NCBI RefSeq assembly: GCF_900187945.1 | Contig: NZ_FYEH01000011.1 | Span: 1-64,000, forward strand | Reading direction: 5' to 3' | Length of the DNA stretch: 64,000 nucleotides | Origin: Arboricoccus pini | Lineage (GTDB): Bacteria > Pseudomonadota > Alphaproteobacteria > Geminicoccales > Geminicoccaceae | Shown: in pieces, positions 35,295 through 44,646 of the stretch | Position numbering within the stretch: position 1 is the first letter of the stretch | Layout: every line of letters begins with the position of its first letter | Notes under the pieces: generated by a model | Told to the model about the DNA's origin: nothing | Database searches by the model: none | What the model saw: the letters and a program-made list of their open reading frames with translations, nothing else | Position numbers and translations under genes: made by a program

Positions 35295-36074
35295 ATGAAG
35301 CTCAACAGGCAGGCGGCATTGCGTCGCCATCTTTATCTGGATGAAGCGGTAAGTGTCGCCGACCTGGCGCAGCGCATCGGTGCGTCCTTGGCAACGGTGC
35401 GGCGCGACCTGCAGGAACTGGAAGCGCAGGGCGTGGTGGCGCGTTCGCATGGCGGTGCTAGGCTGCTTCAGGGAGCTGCCACCGAGCTTGCCTTCAGGCT
35501 GCGTGAGCAGCAGCGGCTCGACGCCAAGAAGGCAATCGCCCTTGCCGCCTACGCCCTGATCCGCCCGCAATCGACCATTTTTCTTGATGCCGGCACGACC
35601 GTGCTCCAGCTGGCCCGGCAAATTCGCCTGGATCCGATCCCGCTTACGATCGTCACCAACGGCTTGCCCGTGGCGCAGGAACTGGTCGAAGTCGAAGGGA
35701 TCAAGGTCATCATGCTGGCGGGCCAGATCCGCGATGAGAATCTGTCGCTGATCGGCCCGTTGGCCGAGGCTACCCTGGAACGGCTGCATGTCGATCAACT
35801 CTTTTTGGGTGCTTCGGCCATCGCCGACGACCTCAATATCTACGGCCGCGACATGACCGAGGCGCGCCTGAACGAGCGCATGCTGGCCCATGCGAGTGAT
35901 CGCCTGCTCCTGGCGGACGCCGCTAAATTCGGCTGCCACGACAGCTATCTCGTGGCCCCGCTCTCGAGCGTCGGTCAGATCGTTGTGGACGCGGCCCTGT
36001 CGACTGTATGGCGATCGCGGATCGCGGAGGCTGGCATCGGTCTCGTCGAGGCGAGTGGAGCAGCCGAGGCATGA
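35295..36074 (+). CDS. DeoR-family sugar repressor
   Basis: 259 residues from ATG 35295, with GGGGA upstream. The N-terminal winged HTH is LDEAVSVADLAQRIGASLAT followed by VRRDLQELEAQGVVARSHGG. The C-terminal DeoRC sensor domain, a ribose-5-phosphate-isomerase-like fold, has FLDAGTTVLQLARQI, LTIVTNGLPVAQEL and DRLLLADAAKFG. It should bind a sugar phosphate. Its stop overlaps the next start by 4 bp. It heads the likely operon that runs to 41115. Confidence 0.92.
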   Translation: MKLNRQAALRRHLYLDEAVSVADLAQRIGASLATVRRDLQELEAQGVVARSHGGARLLQGAATELAFRLREQQRLDAKKAIALAAYALIRPQSTIFLDAGTTVLQLARQIRLDPIPLTIVTNGLPVAQELVEVEGIKVIMLAGQIRDENLSLIGPLAEATLERLHVDQLFLGASAIADDLNIYGRDMTEARLNERMLAHASDRLLLADAAKFGCHDSYLVAPLSSVGQIVVDAALSTVWRSRIAEAGIGLVEASGAAEA

Positions 36075-37051
36075 GCGAGATCCCGTTGGTCCTGGGTCTC
36101 GACAGCGGCGGCAGCAAGACGCTCGCGGCCGTGGCCGACCCGGCCGGCGGGATCGTCATGTTGGCGATGGCGGGTGGGACAGGCGCCCTCGATCGGCCGG
36201 ATTGGGACGACGTGCTGGCCGGCCTCTTGCGGCGCTGCCTGCGGCCGGGACTGGTGGCAGCCGCGCTCGGGCTTTCCTCCTTCGGCGAGGTTGAGGCCTC
36301 GACGGCGCGTCAGACGGCCCTGGTCCAGGACCTACTGCCCTGCCCCGCTTTGCTGCGTCATCCAGCTCTCCTGCGCAACGATGTCGAGATCGCCTTCCAT
36401 GGCGCCTTCGCCGGCGGTCCCGGCATTCTCCTCCTGGCCGGCACGGGCTCGATGGTGTGGGCGGGTGCGGCCGACGGCACCCGGATTCGTGTCGGTGGCT
36501 GGGGCGACCTCTTCGGCGACGAGGGAAGTGCCTATTGGATCGGCCGCGAGGCGCTCGCCCGGGCCGCCATGGCGCTGGATGGCCGACAGGACGGCAGGGC
36601 CTTCGCCAGCGCCGTTCTCGCGGCGATCGGTGCCGAGGCCGTCGACGCCAGAGAAGGCGGCGCGCTGCTGGATTGGGCCTATGGCCTGGATCATCGCCGC
36701 CCGGCCATCGCCGCCCTCGCCCGCACGGTGGATGCAGAGGCCGTCAAAGGCGATTTGCTCGCCCGCGATCTCCTGGCGGCGGCGGCCGATCATCTAGCCA
36801 TGCATGTGGCGGCGGCCCGGCGCCGACTACCTGGCGGGGCAACGCTTCCCTGGAGCCTCGCCGGCGGTCTTTTCGACAGCAAGACGTTGACCGACCTCGT
36901 GGTCCAGCGGATCGGCAGGGATCCGCTCCCCGCTCGTCTGCCGCCTCTGGGTGGCGCTCTGCTAGCGGCCGCTCGCGCCGCCGGCTGGCCGATCGACGAC
37001 GGCTGGATCGAGCGCGTGCGGGCATCCCTTCTCCAAGCCCGTCCAACCTGA
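36071..37051 (+). CDS. BadF/BadG-type ATPase, N-acetylglucosamine-kinase-like
   Basis: 326-residue ASKHA-fold kinase of the eukaryotic NAGK/BadF group. The phosphate-1 loop is LGLDSGGSKTLAAVADPAGG. GGPGILLLAGTGSMVWAGAA is phosphate-2, GGWGDLFGDEGSAYWIGREA is the family signature, and PWSLAGGLFDSK is the adenosine-loop region. In a locus with an ABC sugar system and an SIS protein it should phosphorylate an amino sugar or its N-acetyl form. The chosen ATG overlaps the DeoR stop, giving ATGA coupling. Confidence 0.85.
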   Translation: MSEIPLVLGLDSGGSKTLAAVADPAGGIVMLAMAGGTGALDRPDWDDVLAGLLRRCLRPGLVAAALGLSSFGEVEASTARQTALVQDLLPCPALLRHPALLRNDVEIAFHGAFAGGPGILLLAGTGSMVWAGAADGTRIRVGGWGDLFGDEGSAYWIGREALARAAMALDGRQDGRAFASAVLAAIGAEAVDAREGGALLDWAYGLDHRRPAIAALARTVDAEAVKGDLLARDLLAAAADHLAMHVAAARRRLPGGATLPWSLAGGLFDSKTLTDLVVQRIGRDPLPARLPPLGGALLAAARAAGWPIDDGWIERVRASLLQARPT

Positions 37052-37074
37052 ACTTCAAGCTGCGGAAACGAACC

Positions 37075-38364
37075 ATGCGTCGCTCCAAACTGCTTCGCGC
37101 CATGCCAATGGCGGCCATGCTGCTTCTCACCGCGGCTGGCGGTGTCCTGCCGGCCGCGGCCATCGCCGCCGACGCTCAACCTTATGCGGGCCAGACGATC
37201 ACGGTGATCCTGCCGCCCTGGGGCACGCTGCCCAAGGCGCTGCTGGACGACTTCACCGCCAAGACGGGCGTCAATGTCGACCTTCAGACCCTGGGCTGGG
37301 ACGATATCCGCACCAAGATCGTGACATCCATGGTGGCGGGCACGGCACCGGCCGACGTCACCGACGTCGACTGGTCCTGGGTCGGCCAGTTTGCCGCCGC
37401 CAACTGGTACCTGCCGCTCAACGACGTCGTCGCGAAAGACGTGCTGAGCGACCTGCCGGCCGCCCCCAATTTCACCGTCGACGGGAAGCTGGTGGCGGTT
37501 CCCTACAACAATGATTTCCGGATTTTGATCGTCAATGGCGCGCATCTGAAGGCGGCCGGCATCACCAGCCTGCCCAAGACGCCGGACGAGCTCCTGACGG
37601 CGGCGCGCGCCATCAAGGCCAAGGGCATCGCGACCTATCCGCTGGCCCTGCCGCTCTCCGCCAGCGAGGGCACATCGACCGCCTGGTATCTGCTCACCAA
37701 GGCCTTTGGCGGCGATCTCTTCAACAAGGACATGCAGCCCGCCTTCACCGATCCACAATCGGGCGGCTACAAGGCCCTGGCCTTCGAGCTGCAGGCCTTG
37801 AAGGAGGGCCTGATCGATCCCGCCATGACCGGCATGACGGATGTGCAGCTCCAGCAGCTTTTCGCCGACGGCAAGGTAAGCATCGATCTCGCGGGCTGGG
37901 CCGGCAACCCTTCGGTCTATGCCGACAAGAGCAAGTCCAAGGTGGCCGACGCGGTGGCAACCGGGCTCGTGCCGAACGTCAGCGGCAAGAGCCGCAGCTA
38001 CGCCTTGCCCGAGGGTCTGGGCATTCCGATTTCCGCCCCGCATAAGGAGGCGGCCCGTCTCTTCGTTGCCTGGTGGACGCAGCCCGACACGCAGCAAGCC
38101 GTCTATGCCGCTCTCGGCGATCTGCCGACACTGACCTCGGCTCTTCAGGCCTTGAACAAGGAGGGCAAGCTCGTGGGCGGCGATACACTCCTGGCGCAGA
38201 CACCGTTCCTCGAGCCCTTGTTCCCGGCCGGTGCGCCTGCCTGGTACGCGGAGTTCAGCAGCGCGGTCTCGACGACGATCAACCAGGCGGCCAAGGGTCA
38301 GCTGGGTCTGGAAGAAGCGATCGCCGCTATTGCCAAGGGTGCCAGGGAGGCTATGGAGCCCTGA
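37075..38364 (+). CDS. ABC sugar-binding protein (extracellular solute-binding, family 1)
   Basis: 429-residue secreted protein. The signal peptide (LLRAMPMAAMLLLTAAGGVL) precedes ITVILPPWGTLPKALLDDF, the start of an SBP_bac_1 fold. YNNDFRILIVN, LPKTPDELLTAARAIKAKG and SEGTSTAWYLLTKAFGGDLF are typical lobe motifs. It has no lipobox, so it is periplasmic. It starts 23 bp after the kinase and its stop shares one base with the first permease gene. The ligand is probably an amino sugar or oligosaccharide. Confidence 0.92.
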   Translation: MRRSKLLRAMPMAAMLLLTAAGGVLPAAAIAADAQPYAGQTITVILPPWGTLPKALLDDFTAKTGVNVDLQTLGWDDIRTKIVTSMVAGTAPADVTDVDWSWVGQFAAANWYLPLNDVVAKDVLSDLPAAPNFTVDGKLVAVPYNNDFRILIVNGAHLKAAGITSLPKTPDELLTAARAIKAKGIATYPLALPLSASEGTSTAWYLLTKAFGGDLFNKDMQPAFTDPQSGGYKALAFELQALKEGLIDPAMTGMTDVQLQQLFADGKVSIDLAGWAGNPSVYADKSKSKVADAVATGLVPNVSGKSRSYALPEGLGIPISAPHKEAARLFVAWWTQPDTQQAVYAALGDLPTLTSALQALNKEGKLVGGDTLLAQTPFLEPLFPAGAPAWYAEFSSAVSTTINQAAKGQLGLEEAIAAIAKGAREAMEP

Positions 38365-39278
38365 TGCCGGCGGCAGCCAGGACGGTCGGCCGGCCAGCGC
38401 GAGGTCTTGGCGGCAGCGATGCCAGGCTCGGCTGGCTGCTCGTAGCGCCGCTCGCTATCGTCATGCTGGCCTTGGTCTTCGTGCCGCTCGGTATGACGCT
38501 CATCGACAGCCTCTACCGCGTCGATCCGATGCGCGCGGCCCAGCCCTTCATCGGCTTGCGGCACTATGTCGACCTCGCGGCCGACACGAATGTGCGGACG
38601 AGCGCGCTCAACACGCTTGCCCTGGTTGCCATCTGCGTCGTGCTGGAGACGGTGGGGGGCATCGCTGCCGCCCTCCTTTTGCAGCGCATCGAGAAAGGCC
38701 GCATGTGGCTTCTCGCGGCCTTGATCGTGCCCTGGGCCTTGCCGCCGGTGGTCAATGCCCTGGTCTGGCTCTGGATCTACCATCCAAGCGTGGGCCTTTT
38801 GAACAATCTGCTGCTTTCAGCCGGCCTGATCAGCCACAAGGTCGTCTGGTTTAACGACAGGGCCACCGCCCTCTTCCTCGTCGCGGTCGTCCATGTCTGG
38901 CGCATGCTGCCCTTGACCGCGATCATCGTCCTGGCTGCCCTCCAGGCTATCCCGACCGATCTTTATGAGGCCGCCAGGCTGGACGGTGCCGGACCGGTGC
39001 GCAGCTTCTTGACCATCACGCTGCCCTTGATAGCCGGCGGCCTCGGCATCGCGATGACGCAATCCACGGTCTTTGCCTTCAACCTGTTCGACGAGGCCTG
39101 GATCCTGGCCGGTGCCAGCCTGGACACGCGAACGGTCCTGATCCAGGTCTACATGTCGGCCTTCCAGCAGCTCCACTTCTCCTACGGCATGGCGCTCTCG
39201 GTCCTGCTCATGCTGGCCTCGCTGGCCGTCTCGATCTTCTACGTCCTTGGCGTCTATCGCGAGACGAGGATCGATTGA
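38364..39278 (+). CDS. ABC sugar permease, MalF-type
   Basis: 304 residues with six predicted membrane helices. The EAA loop that docks with the ATPase is ATDLYEAARLDGAGPVRSFL, in this text as TDLYEAARLDGAGPV, followed by TLPLIAGGLGIAM. The first helix is LGWLLVAPLAIVMLALVF. It is the MalF-like half of the importer. The gene starts on the base that ends the binding-protein stop (TGATG). No ATPase gene lies in this operon. Confidence 0.92.
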   Translation: MPAAARTVGRPARGLGGSDARLGWLLVAPLAIVMLALVFVPLGMTLIDSLYRVDPMRAAQPFIGLRHYVDLAADTNVRTSALNTLALVAICVVLETVGGIAAALLLQRIEKGRMWLLAALIVPWALPPVVNALVWLWIYHPSVGLLNNLLLSAGLISHKVVWFNDRATALFLVAVVHVWRMLPLTAIIVLAALQAIPTDLYEAARLDGAGPVRSFLTITLPLIAGGLGIAMTQSTVFAFNLFDEAWILAGASLDTRTVLIQVYMSAFQQLHFSYGMALSVLLMLASLAVSIFYVLGVYRETRID

Positions 39279-40141
39279 TGCGCCGCCTTCCCGCCCGCTT
39301 GCCGGTCTTCCTGGGCGTTCTGCTCCTCCTTCTCTGGTCGCTCGGGCCGATCTACTGGTCGCTCGTCTCGAGCCTGATGCGGCCAGCCGATCTGGTCGCC
39401 GACCCGCCGCATTATCTGCCGCCCGTCTGGACGTTCGAGCATTACGGCAAGCTTTTGGGAGCGACCAGCTCCTATTTCGGCACGGAGATCCAGTCGGTGT
39501 GGCCGCAATTCAAGCGGGCCTTGATCAACAGCATCGTTACGTCCGGGGCCGCCACGATCGTGACCGTGCTGCTCGCCGCCCTTGGCGGCTATGCTTTCGC
39601 CCGGCTGCGGTTTCCCGGCCGCGACCTCACGTTCGCCCTCATCACGGCAACGCTGGCGATCCCTGCCTATACCGTCATGATCCCCCTCTACCGGATCATG
39701 GTGGCGGCCGGTCTCATCGACACCTATCTGGGCGTGACACTGATCTATGCCTCGGCCTTCCTGCCGCTGGCGCTTTGGCTGATGCGCAGCTTCTACGCGG
39801 TCCTGCCGGCCTCGCTCGAGGAGGCAGCCGCCCTGGATGGTGCCGGGCGGCTCTACACGCTCTTTCGTATCGTCATGCCGCTGGCGGCCCCGGGACTGAT
39901 CGCGGCGGCCCTCCTCACGTTTCTCTCCGCCTGGGGGCAGTTCGTCGTCCCCCTCGTTTTCTCGCCGACCTTGGGGACCAAGCCGCTCACCGTGCTGATC
40001 CCCGAATTCGTCGGCAAGAACTATGTCGATTACGGGCTCATGAATGCCGCCGGCATGCTCTCGATCATCCCGCCCGTTCTCCTTGTCCTCCTCTTGAACC
40101 GCTACCTCATCCGCGGGCTGACCGCGGGTGCCACGAAATGA
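39278..40141 (+). CDS. ABC sugar permease, MalG-type
   Basis: 287 residues from ATG 39278, which overlaps the previous stop by one base; an in-frame TTG just before it is unlikely. It has six membrane helices, and ASLEEAAALDGAGRLYTLF is the EAA loop, followed by RIVMPLAAPGLIAAALLTFL. It forms the second half of the import channel. The missing ATP-binding subunit must be shared with another system, as for MsiK-like ATPases. Confidence 0.92.
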   Translation: MRRLPARLPVFLGVLLLLLWSLGPIYWSLVSSLMRPADLVADPPHYLPPVWTFEHYGKLLGATSSYFGTEIQSVWPQFKRALINSIVTSGAATIVTVLLAALGGYAFARLRFPGRDLTFALITATLAIPAYTVMIPLYRIMVAAGLIDTYLGVTLIYASAFLPLALWLMRSFYAVLPASLEEAAALDGAGRLYTLFRIVMPLAAPGLIAAALLTFLSAWGQFVVPLVFSPTLGTKPLTVLIPEFVGKNYVDYGLMNAAGMLSIIPPVLLVLLLNRYLIRGLTAGATK

Positions 40142-41115
40142 CATCGGAAAAAACCACCATGGCGTTGAATGTCACCGAACGTACGATTTTCGATCAGTTC
40201 CCGTTCTGGCGGAATGTGTTGGGCTTCGAGGCGACCCTGACGCCGGGACGAACGCAGATCGTCGTCGGCTGCGGGACGTCCTATCACCTGGCGCAGTCGA
40301 TTGCCGCCGCCTTGAACGAGAGCGGCACGGGTGCTCTGGCCGTGCCCGGCGGCGAGTGGTCCAGGCGCCATCGGAGCTATTGCCCGGCCAGCGAGGGGCT
40401 CGAGGTCATCGCCCTCTCACGCAGCGGCGAATCCACCGAGACGGTTCAGGCAGCGCAGATCAGTCGGCAGGTCGGCGTGCCCGTCACCGCCCTGACCTGT
40501 GCCGACGGCAGTCTTTCCAGGAATGCCGACAGCGTGCTCTTCGCGCCTACGCATCCCGAGGAAGGCATCGTCATGACAGCCTCGGCCAGCCTCATGCTGC
40601 AGATGGGCCTGATCCAGGCGCGCGTGCCCATGCATGGCGGCACGGTGGAGGCGGCCGAGGAACTCCTGGCCTTGGCCGACAAGCATCTGGCGACGATCAT
40701 CGAGGGCCGGTCGCATTTCGTCTGCCTCGGCGGTGGCGCGCTCTACGGCGTGGCGCAGGAGGCGACGATCAAGCTGCAGGAGATGAGCCTTTCCTGGACG
40801 CAGGCCTATCATCCCATGGAATATCGCCATGGGCCGATTAGCCTGATCGATCAGAGGAGCTTCGTCGCCATGCTCTATCATCCCGACACGGCCGACGAGG
40901 AGGCGCGCATCGCCAGCGAACTGCGCGCGAAGGGCGCCTTCGTCCTGGGCCTTGGCGGTCCCGGCGATCTTTCCCTGCCGGTCAGCGTTCCCGCCAGTGT
41001 CCGTCCCCTCGTCTATCTGCCGACGCTGCAATTGCTGGGCGAGCGGGTGGCACAGATGAAGGGGCTCGACAGCACGGCGCCTCGTCATCTGCAGAAGGTC
41101 GTCGTTCTCTCCTGA
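40138..41115 (+). CDS. SIS-domain sugar isomerase/deaminase (AgaS/GlmS-C-like)
   Basis: 325 residues with two SIS domains, as in the isomerase half of GlmS and in AgaS and FrlB. VGCGTSYHLAQSIAAAL, ALSRSGESTETVQA and the second-domain FVCLGGGALYGVAQEATIKL, then LQEMSLSWTQAYHPMEYRHG, match the family. It probably isomerises or deaminates an amino-sugar phosphate made by the upstream kinase, yielding a ketose phosphate and ammonia. The ATG overlaps the permease stop by 4 bp. A separate NagA deacetylase is not visible. Confidence 0.9.
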   Translation: MTSEKTTMALNVTERTIFDQFPFWRNVLGFEATLTPGRTQIVVGCGTSYHLAQSIAAALNESGTGALAVPGGEWSRRHRSYCPASEGLEVIALSRSGESTETVQAAQISRQVGVPVTALTCADGSLSRNADSVLFAPTHPEEGIVMTASASLMLQMGLIQARVPMHGGTVEAAEELLALADKHLATIIEGRSHFVCLGGGALYGVAQEATIKLQEMSLSWTQAYHPMEYRHGPISLIDQRSFVAMLYHPDTADEEARIASELRAKGAFVLGLGGPGDLSLPVSVPASVRPLVYLPTLQLLGERVAQMKGLDSTAPRHLQKVVVLS

Positions 41116-41179
41116 GTTGCCTTCGCGGTCGTCCTGCATCGCCGTATGCCCTGTGCCGGCATGCCGGGCCACTGAGCGG

Positions 41180-42664
41180 TCAGTGTCGGGCGGCGGCAAA
41201 GCCCGCGAAGCTGGGCCTCACCGTCTGATAGAGGGCACGAAAGGCGGCCAGGCGCTCGCGATAGGGCTCGACCAGATGGCGCTCTGGCTCGACCAGCCTT
41301 TTCAAGCGCGGCTGCCGAAGCGTCGTCTCAGGATCGCCGCCGGCTGCCAGTCTGGCCAGCCGCGCCGCACCGAAGGCGGGCCCGGCCTCGGCCGATTCCA
41401 GGAGGCGGATCGGCATATCCAGGACGGCCGCCAGAATGCGCGCCCAGAGAAGACTTCGCGCGCCACCGCCGATGAAGCCCGCCTGCTCGGGCCGGCGTGC
41501 CACGCTGCAGACGGCATCCAGGCAGTCCGCGATCGTGAAGGCCACGCCTTCTAGGGCCGCCAGGACGAGCGATGATCGCGGCGTGCCGCCATCCAGGCCG
41601 AAGATCACTCCCCTTGCATCGGGATCGTTGTGCGGCGTGCGCTCGCCCGCGAGATAGGGCAGGAAGATGAGGCTGGACGGGCCATTGAACGCGGCCTCGG
41701 CCTCGGCCAGGAGGACTCTGACGTCGCGTTCGCCCAAAAGGCCGGCCACGAAGCCCAGGACACTGGCGCCGTTCAGCATCGCCCCCATCTGGTACCAAGT
41801 GGCCGGCAAAGCGTGCGCGAAGGCGTGCACATAGGCGCCCGGCGCCGGCCGATGGGCGCTGGCCGCCAGGAAGAATTGGCCCGATGTGCCGAGCGAGACC
41901 AAGGCATCGCCGTCACGCACGGCGCCGATGCCGACGCCGCCCACGGCGGTATCGCCGCCCCCTGCGGCGATCACGACGTCATGCTCCATGCCAAAGCGTG
42001 CGGCCAGGGCGGGCCGCAGCCTGCCTGCCTTGGCCGATGCCTCCAGGATCGGCGGCAGGATCGCCATGTCGATGCCTGCAGCGGCCGCCGCCTCGGCGCT
42101 CCATTGTCGCGTCGACTGGTCCATGAGCCAGGTGCCGGCCGCGTCCGAGGCGTCCGTCGCAAGCTCGCCCGAGAGCTCGAGCCGGATGAAATCCTTGGGC
42201 AGGAGGAGATGGCGGGCAGCGTCCATCAGCGACGGCTGATGGCGACGCAGCCACATGAGCTTGGGTGCCGTGAAGCCCGGCATGGCCGGCACGCCAAGGC
42301 TGGCTGCCATCGCCCCTCCAAGCGCTTCAAGCTCGGCTGCTTCCTCCCGCGCCCGGCCATCGTTCCAGAGGATGGCCGGCCCCAGCGGTCGGGCGGCCGC
42401 GTCAAGGAGAAGGGATGCGTGCATCTGGCCGGAAAGGCCTATGGCGCGAACCTGCCGCATCGATTCGGGATGGGCCGCGCGCAATTCGTCCAGGGCCCGC
42501 AGCATGGCGGCATTCCAACTGGCCGGATCCTGCTCCGACCAGCCCGGCCGTGGCCGGCTTGTGTCGAGCGGAACGGTCACCGCTGCGAGCACCGTCTCGT
42601 CCGAATCGACGATGACGGCCTTGAGGCCGGATGTTCCGAGATCGAGACCGATGAAATTGGTCAT
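41180..42664 (-). CDS. xylB: Xylulokinase
   Basis: 494-residue FGGY carbohydrate kinase that phosphorylates D-xylulose or a close ketose. The ATP phosphate loop is IGLDLGTSGLKAVIVD. Family patterns are PGWSEQDPASWNAAM, AIGLSGQMHASLLLDAA, AILWNDGRAREEA, FTAPKLMWLRRHQP and the FGGY signature region GVAFTIADCLDAV, with FIGGGARSLLWARILA. The ATG at 42664 places the phosphate loop at residue 5. The gene is convergent with the SIS gene. No xylose isomerase is present nearby. Confidence 0.92.
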   Translation of the reverse strand: MTNFIGLDLGTSGLKAVIVDSDETVLAAVTVPLDTSRPRPGWSEQDPASWNAAMLRALDELRAAHPESMRQVRAIGLSGQMHASLLLDAAARPLGPAILWNDGRAREEAAELEALGGAMAASLGVPAMPGFTAPKLMWLRRHQPSLMDAARHLLLPKDFIRLELSGELATDASDAAGTWLMDQSTRQWSAEAAAAAGIDMAILPPILEASAKAGRLRPALAARFGMEHDVVIAAGGGDTAVGGVGIGAVRDGDALVSLGTSGQFFLAASAHRPAPGAYVHAFAHALPATWYQMGAMLNGASVLGFVAGLLGERDVRVLLAEAEAAFNGPSSLIFLPYLAGERTPHNDPDARGVIFGLDGGTPRSSLVLAALEGVAFTIADCLDAVCSVARRPEQAGFIGGGARSLLWARILAAVLDMPIRLLESAEAGPAFGAARLARLAAGGDPETTLRQPRLKRLVEPERHLVEPYRERLAAFRALYQTVRPSFAGFAAARH

Positions 42665-42759
42665 GACGCCGCAGCCTCCCTTGCGCAGATGCGGTGTAGC
42701 CGCTGCGGCATCTCCCTCCAAGACAGATGCTGGCGGGTGGCTCGGCCGCCGGTCGGTGA

Positions 42760-43075
42760 TCATTCCGGGCGTTGCTTCAGCGCCGTGAGGTCGGCCATGA
42801 TCAAGCCGGCATCGCGCTTGAATTCGGCATTGGGCATGGCCGGGCTGGCGAAAGCGGGTGAGGACATCCGTGGCATCGCCTTGGAACATCATACGCAGCC
42901 GTGCCTGGATCTCGGGCAGGCCCGGGCGTGCCACCCGATCATTGAGGATATCCCAGCCGTTCGGCGGGCTGAATTCTAGCGTGGTATGGCCAACTGGCGT
43001 TTGCGCCACCCACCCCTTCTCTGCCCGGGCAACTGGCCTTGCGCGAGGCCGGCGCCGGACGGTGAAAGTCTGCAA
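42760..43075 (-). pseudogene. Frameshifted fragment of an unidentified protein
   Basis: Upstream of xylB on the same strand, a frame reads TTLEFSPPNGWDILNDRV, then ARPGLPEIQARLRMMFQGDA and TDVLTRF. At about 42846 one inserted C shifts it; the next frame continues as ASPAMPNAEFKRDAGLIMAD, then LTALKQRPE and stop (TGA at 42760-42762). The join reads like one natural protein, so I interpret it as a single-base frameshift or sequencing error. The family is not recognised. The N-terminal limit is uncertain; the rest of the 531-bp gap (42665-43195) shows nothing else. Confidence 0.4.
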
Positions 43076-43195
43076 TTGCGAGGCAAAGGCATGAGTGCTG
43101 GCAAAGGGCGCGCGATCATCATGCTCAGATGACAGACCGATGGAGGCTCATGCCTCCTGGCTCCGGTCGGCGAGCTGGTCGCGGCTGCTCATCGC

Positions 43196-44380
43196 TCAAT
43201 GCCGCCTGTTGAGGTCGCGTAAAAGGCTTAGTAGTCGATCCAGTTCGGTCTCGTTATTGTAGTAATGCGGCGAGGCGCGCACGACGGCCGGCAGATGACG
43301 GGCTTGCGCGTCCAGAAGCGTGCTATCGGGTCGCGAGACGTTTACGTTGATGCCGGCATTGCCGGCGCTGGCCATGATTTCGTCGGCCGTCCACCCCGCA
43401 ACGGTGAAGCTGACAATGGCAGAGGGTTTGGGCCCGAGATCATGGAGCGTGATGCCGGGTACGGCGCGCAGCCCGTCGCGCAATCGCCCGGCGAGGTGCT
43501 GACAGCGCTCGGCAATGCCTGCCAGCCCAAGGCCCAGCGCATAGTCGATTGCGGCACCGAGGCCTAAAAAAGCGGCCCAGTCCTTCTCCCAGGTCTCGAA
43601 GCGCCGGGCGTCGGCTCGAAGCTCGTAGCGGTCCGGGGCCTTCCAGGGGGCGCCGCCATGATCGATCATGGCAGGCTCGAGATCGTGGCAAAAGCCGGCG
43701 CGCACATAGAGAAAGCCAGTCCCGCGGGGCCCGCGGAGAAATTTGCGGCCAGTGCCTGTCAGCATGTCGCAGCCAATCACTTCCACATCGACCGGAAACT
43801 GCCCTACCGCCTGGCAGGCGTCCAAAAGATAGGGAATGCCGTGCGCGCGAGCGACAGAGCCCACCTCGGCTGCCGGGTTGACCAAGCCGCCATTGGTAGG
43901 CGCCCAGGTGATGGCGATGAGTTTCACGCGCTCGTCAAGCATTTCCGCGAGCGCGGCGGGGTCGAGCACGCCGTCCTGGTCGTCGGGGATGACCTCGATA
44001 CGCGCGCCGGTTCGCCGCGCCACTTGAAGGAATGCCACGTAATTGGCGGCATATTCGGCCCTGGCTGTCAGGATGCGGTCGCCCGGCCCGAAACTGAGCG
44101 CGTAGAATGCGGCCTGCCAGGCGGTGGTGGCGCTTGAAAACAGCGCCACCTCGTCGGCCGTCGCGTTAAGGAGACGAGCGAGACTGTCATAGATTGCCTC
44201 GAAGCGGGGTGCCGCTTCCGCTGCCGCCTCGTAGCCGCCGATCTCGCTTTCCCGCCGCAGATGGCCGATCACCGTCTCCAGAACCGGACTCGACAGGAGG
44301 CTGGCCCCCGCATTGTTCAGGTGGACTCGCCGGCCCACGCCCGGCGTCGCCGCGCGGATGGCTTCTATAGGCAGGTTCAT
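43196..44380 (-). CDS. PLP-dependent class V aminotransferase
   Basis: 394-residue fold-type I PLP enzyme of the class V group (cysteine desulfurase, isopenicillin-N epimerase and EgtE relatives). HLNNAGASLLSSPV is the start motif, ALFSSATTAWQAAFYAL the phosphate-binding region, ITWAPTNGGLVNPAA and YLLDACQAVGQFPVDV the Asp that pairs with the pyridine nitrogen, and TGTGRKFLRGPRGTGFLYV carries the PLP lysine. The C-terminus has VNVSRPDSTLLD and RASPHYYNNETELDRLL. No ergothioneine genes adjoin, so the substrate is open. Confidence 0.88.
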   Translation of the reverse strand: MNLPIEAIRAATPGVGRRVHLNNAGASLLSSPVLETVIGHLRRESEIGGYEAAAEAAPRFEAIYDSLARLLNATADEVALFSSATTAWQAAFYALSFGPGDRILTARAEYAANYVAFLQVARRTGARIEVIPDDQDGVLDPAALAEMLDERVKLIAITWAPTNGGLVNPAAEVGSVARAHGIPYLLDACQAVGQFPVDVEVIGCDMLTGTGRKFLRGPRGTGFLYVRAGFCHDLEPAMIDHGGAPWKAPDRYELRADARRFETWEKDWAAFLGLGAAIDYALGLGLAGIAERCQHLAGRLRDGLRAVPGITLHDLGPKPSAIVSFTVAGWTADEIMASAGNAGINVNVSRPDSTLLDAQARHLPAVVRASPHYYNNETELDRLLSLLRDLNRRH

Positions 44381-44468
44381 CGACGTGCGTCCTTGTCATC
44401 TGGCCATGGTACCTGGTGACAGATCGGGCGGCGCACGCCAAGACCCAGTCGGCATCGATCGAATGACG

Positions 44469-44487
44469 ACAGCCAACTGACAACAGA
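44469..44487 (+). repeat. Isolated copy of the par-region repeat
   Basis: ACAGCCAACTGACAACAGA is 18/19 identical to 46065-46083 on the other side of the parA cassette, 1.6 kb away. It lies in the short gap between the aminotransferase start and the parA operon end. It may be a second centromere or Par-binding site. Confidence 0.5.
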
Positions 44488-44646
44488 TACTGGAGAACAA
44501 ATGACTTCAGTCCAGCCCGGGCTGCCGCCGGCAAGAAGGGGGTACTCGACGCGGATCCGGCTCAGTACGATCCATGATCGGGGCTGTCATCCTCGGCCAA
44601 GCACCTGCGCGGTGCTCGGCCGAGCCGGCGGAGCCAGCGTCACCGG

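Noticed and set aside
36457-37074. Extended N-terminus of the sugar-binding protein
   Set aside because: The stretch overlaps the kinase gene and is a Gly/Arg shadow; the signal peptide begins at 37075.
41630-42979. 449-codon plus-strand frame
   Set aside because: Antisense to xylB; no family motif.
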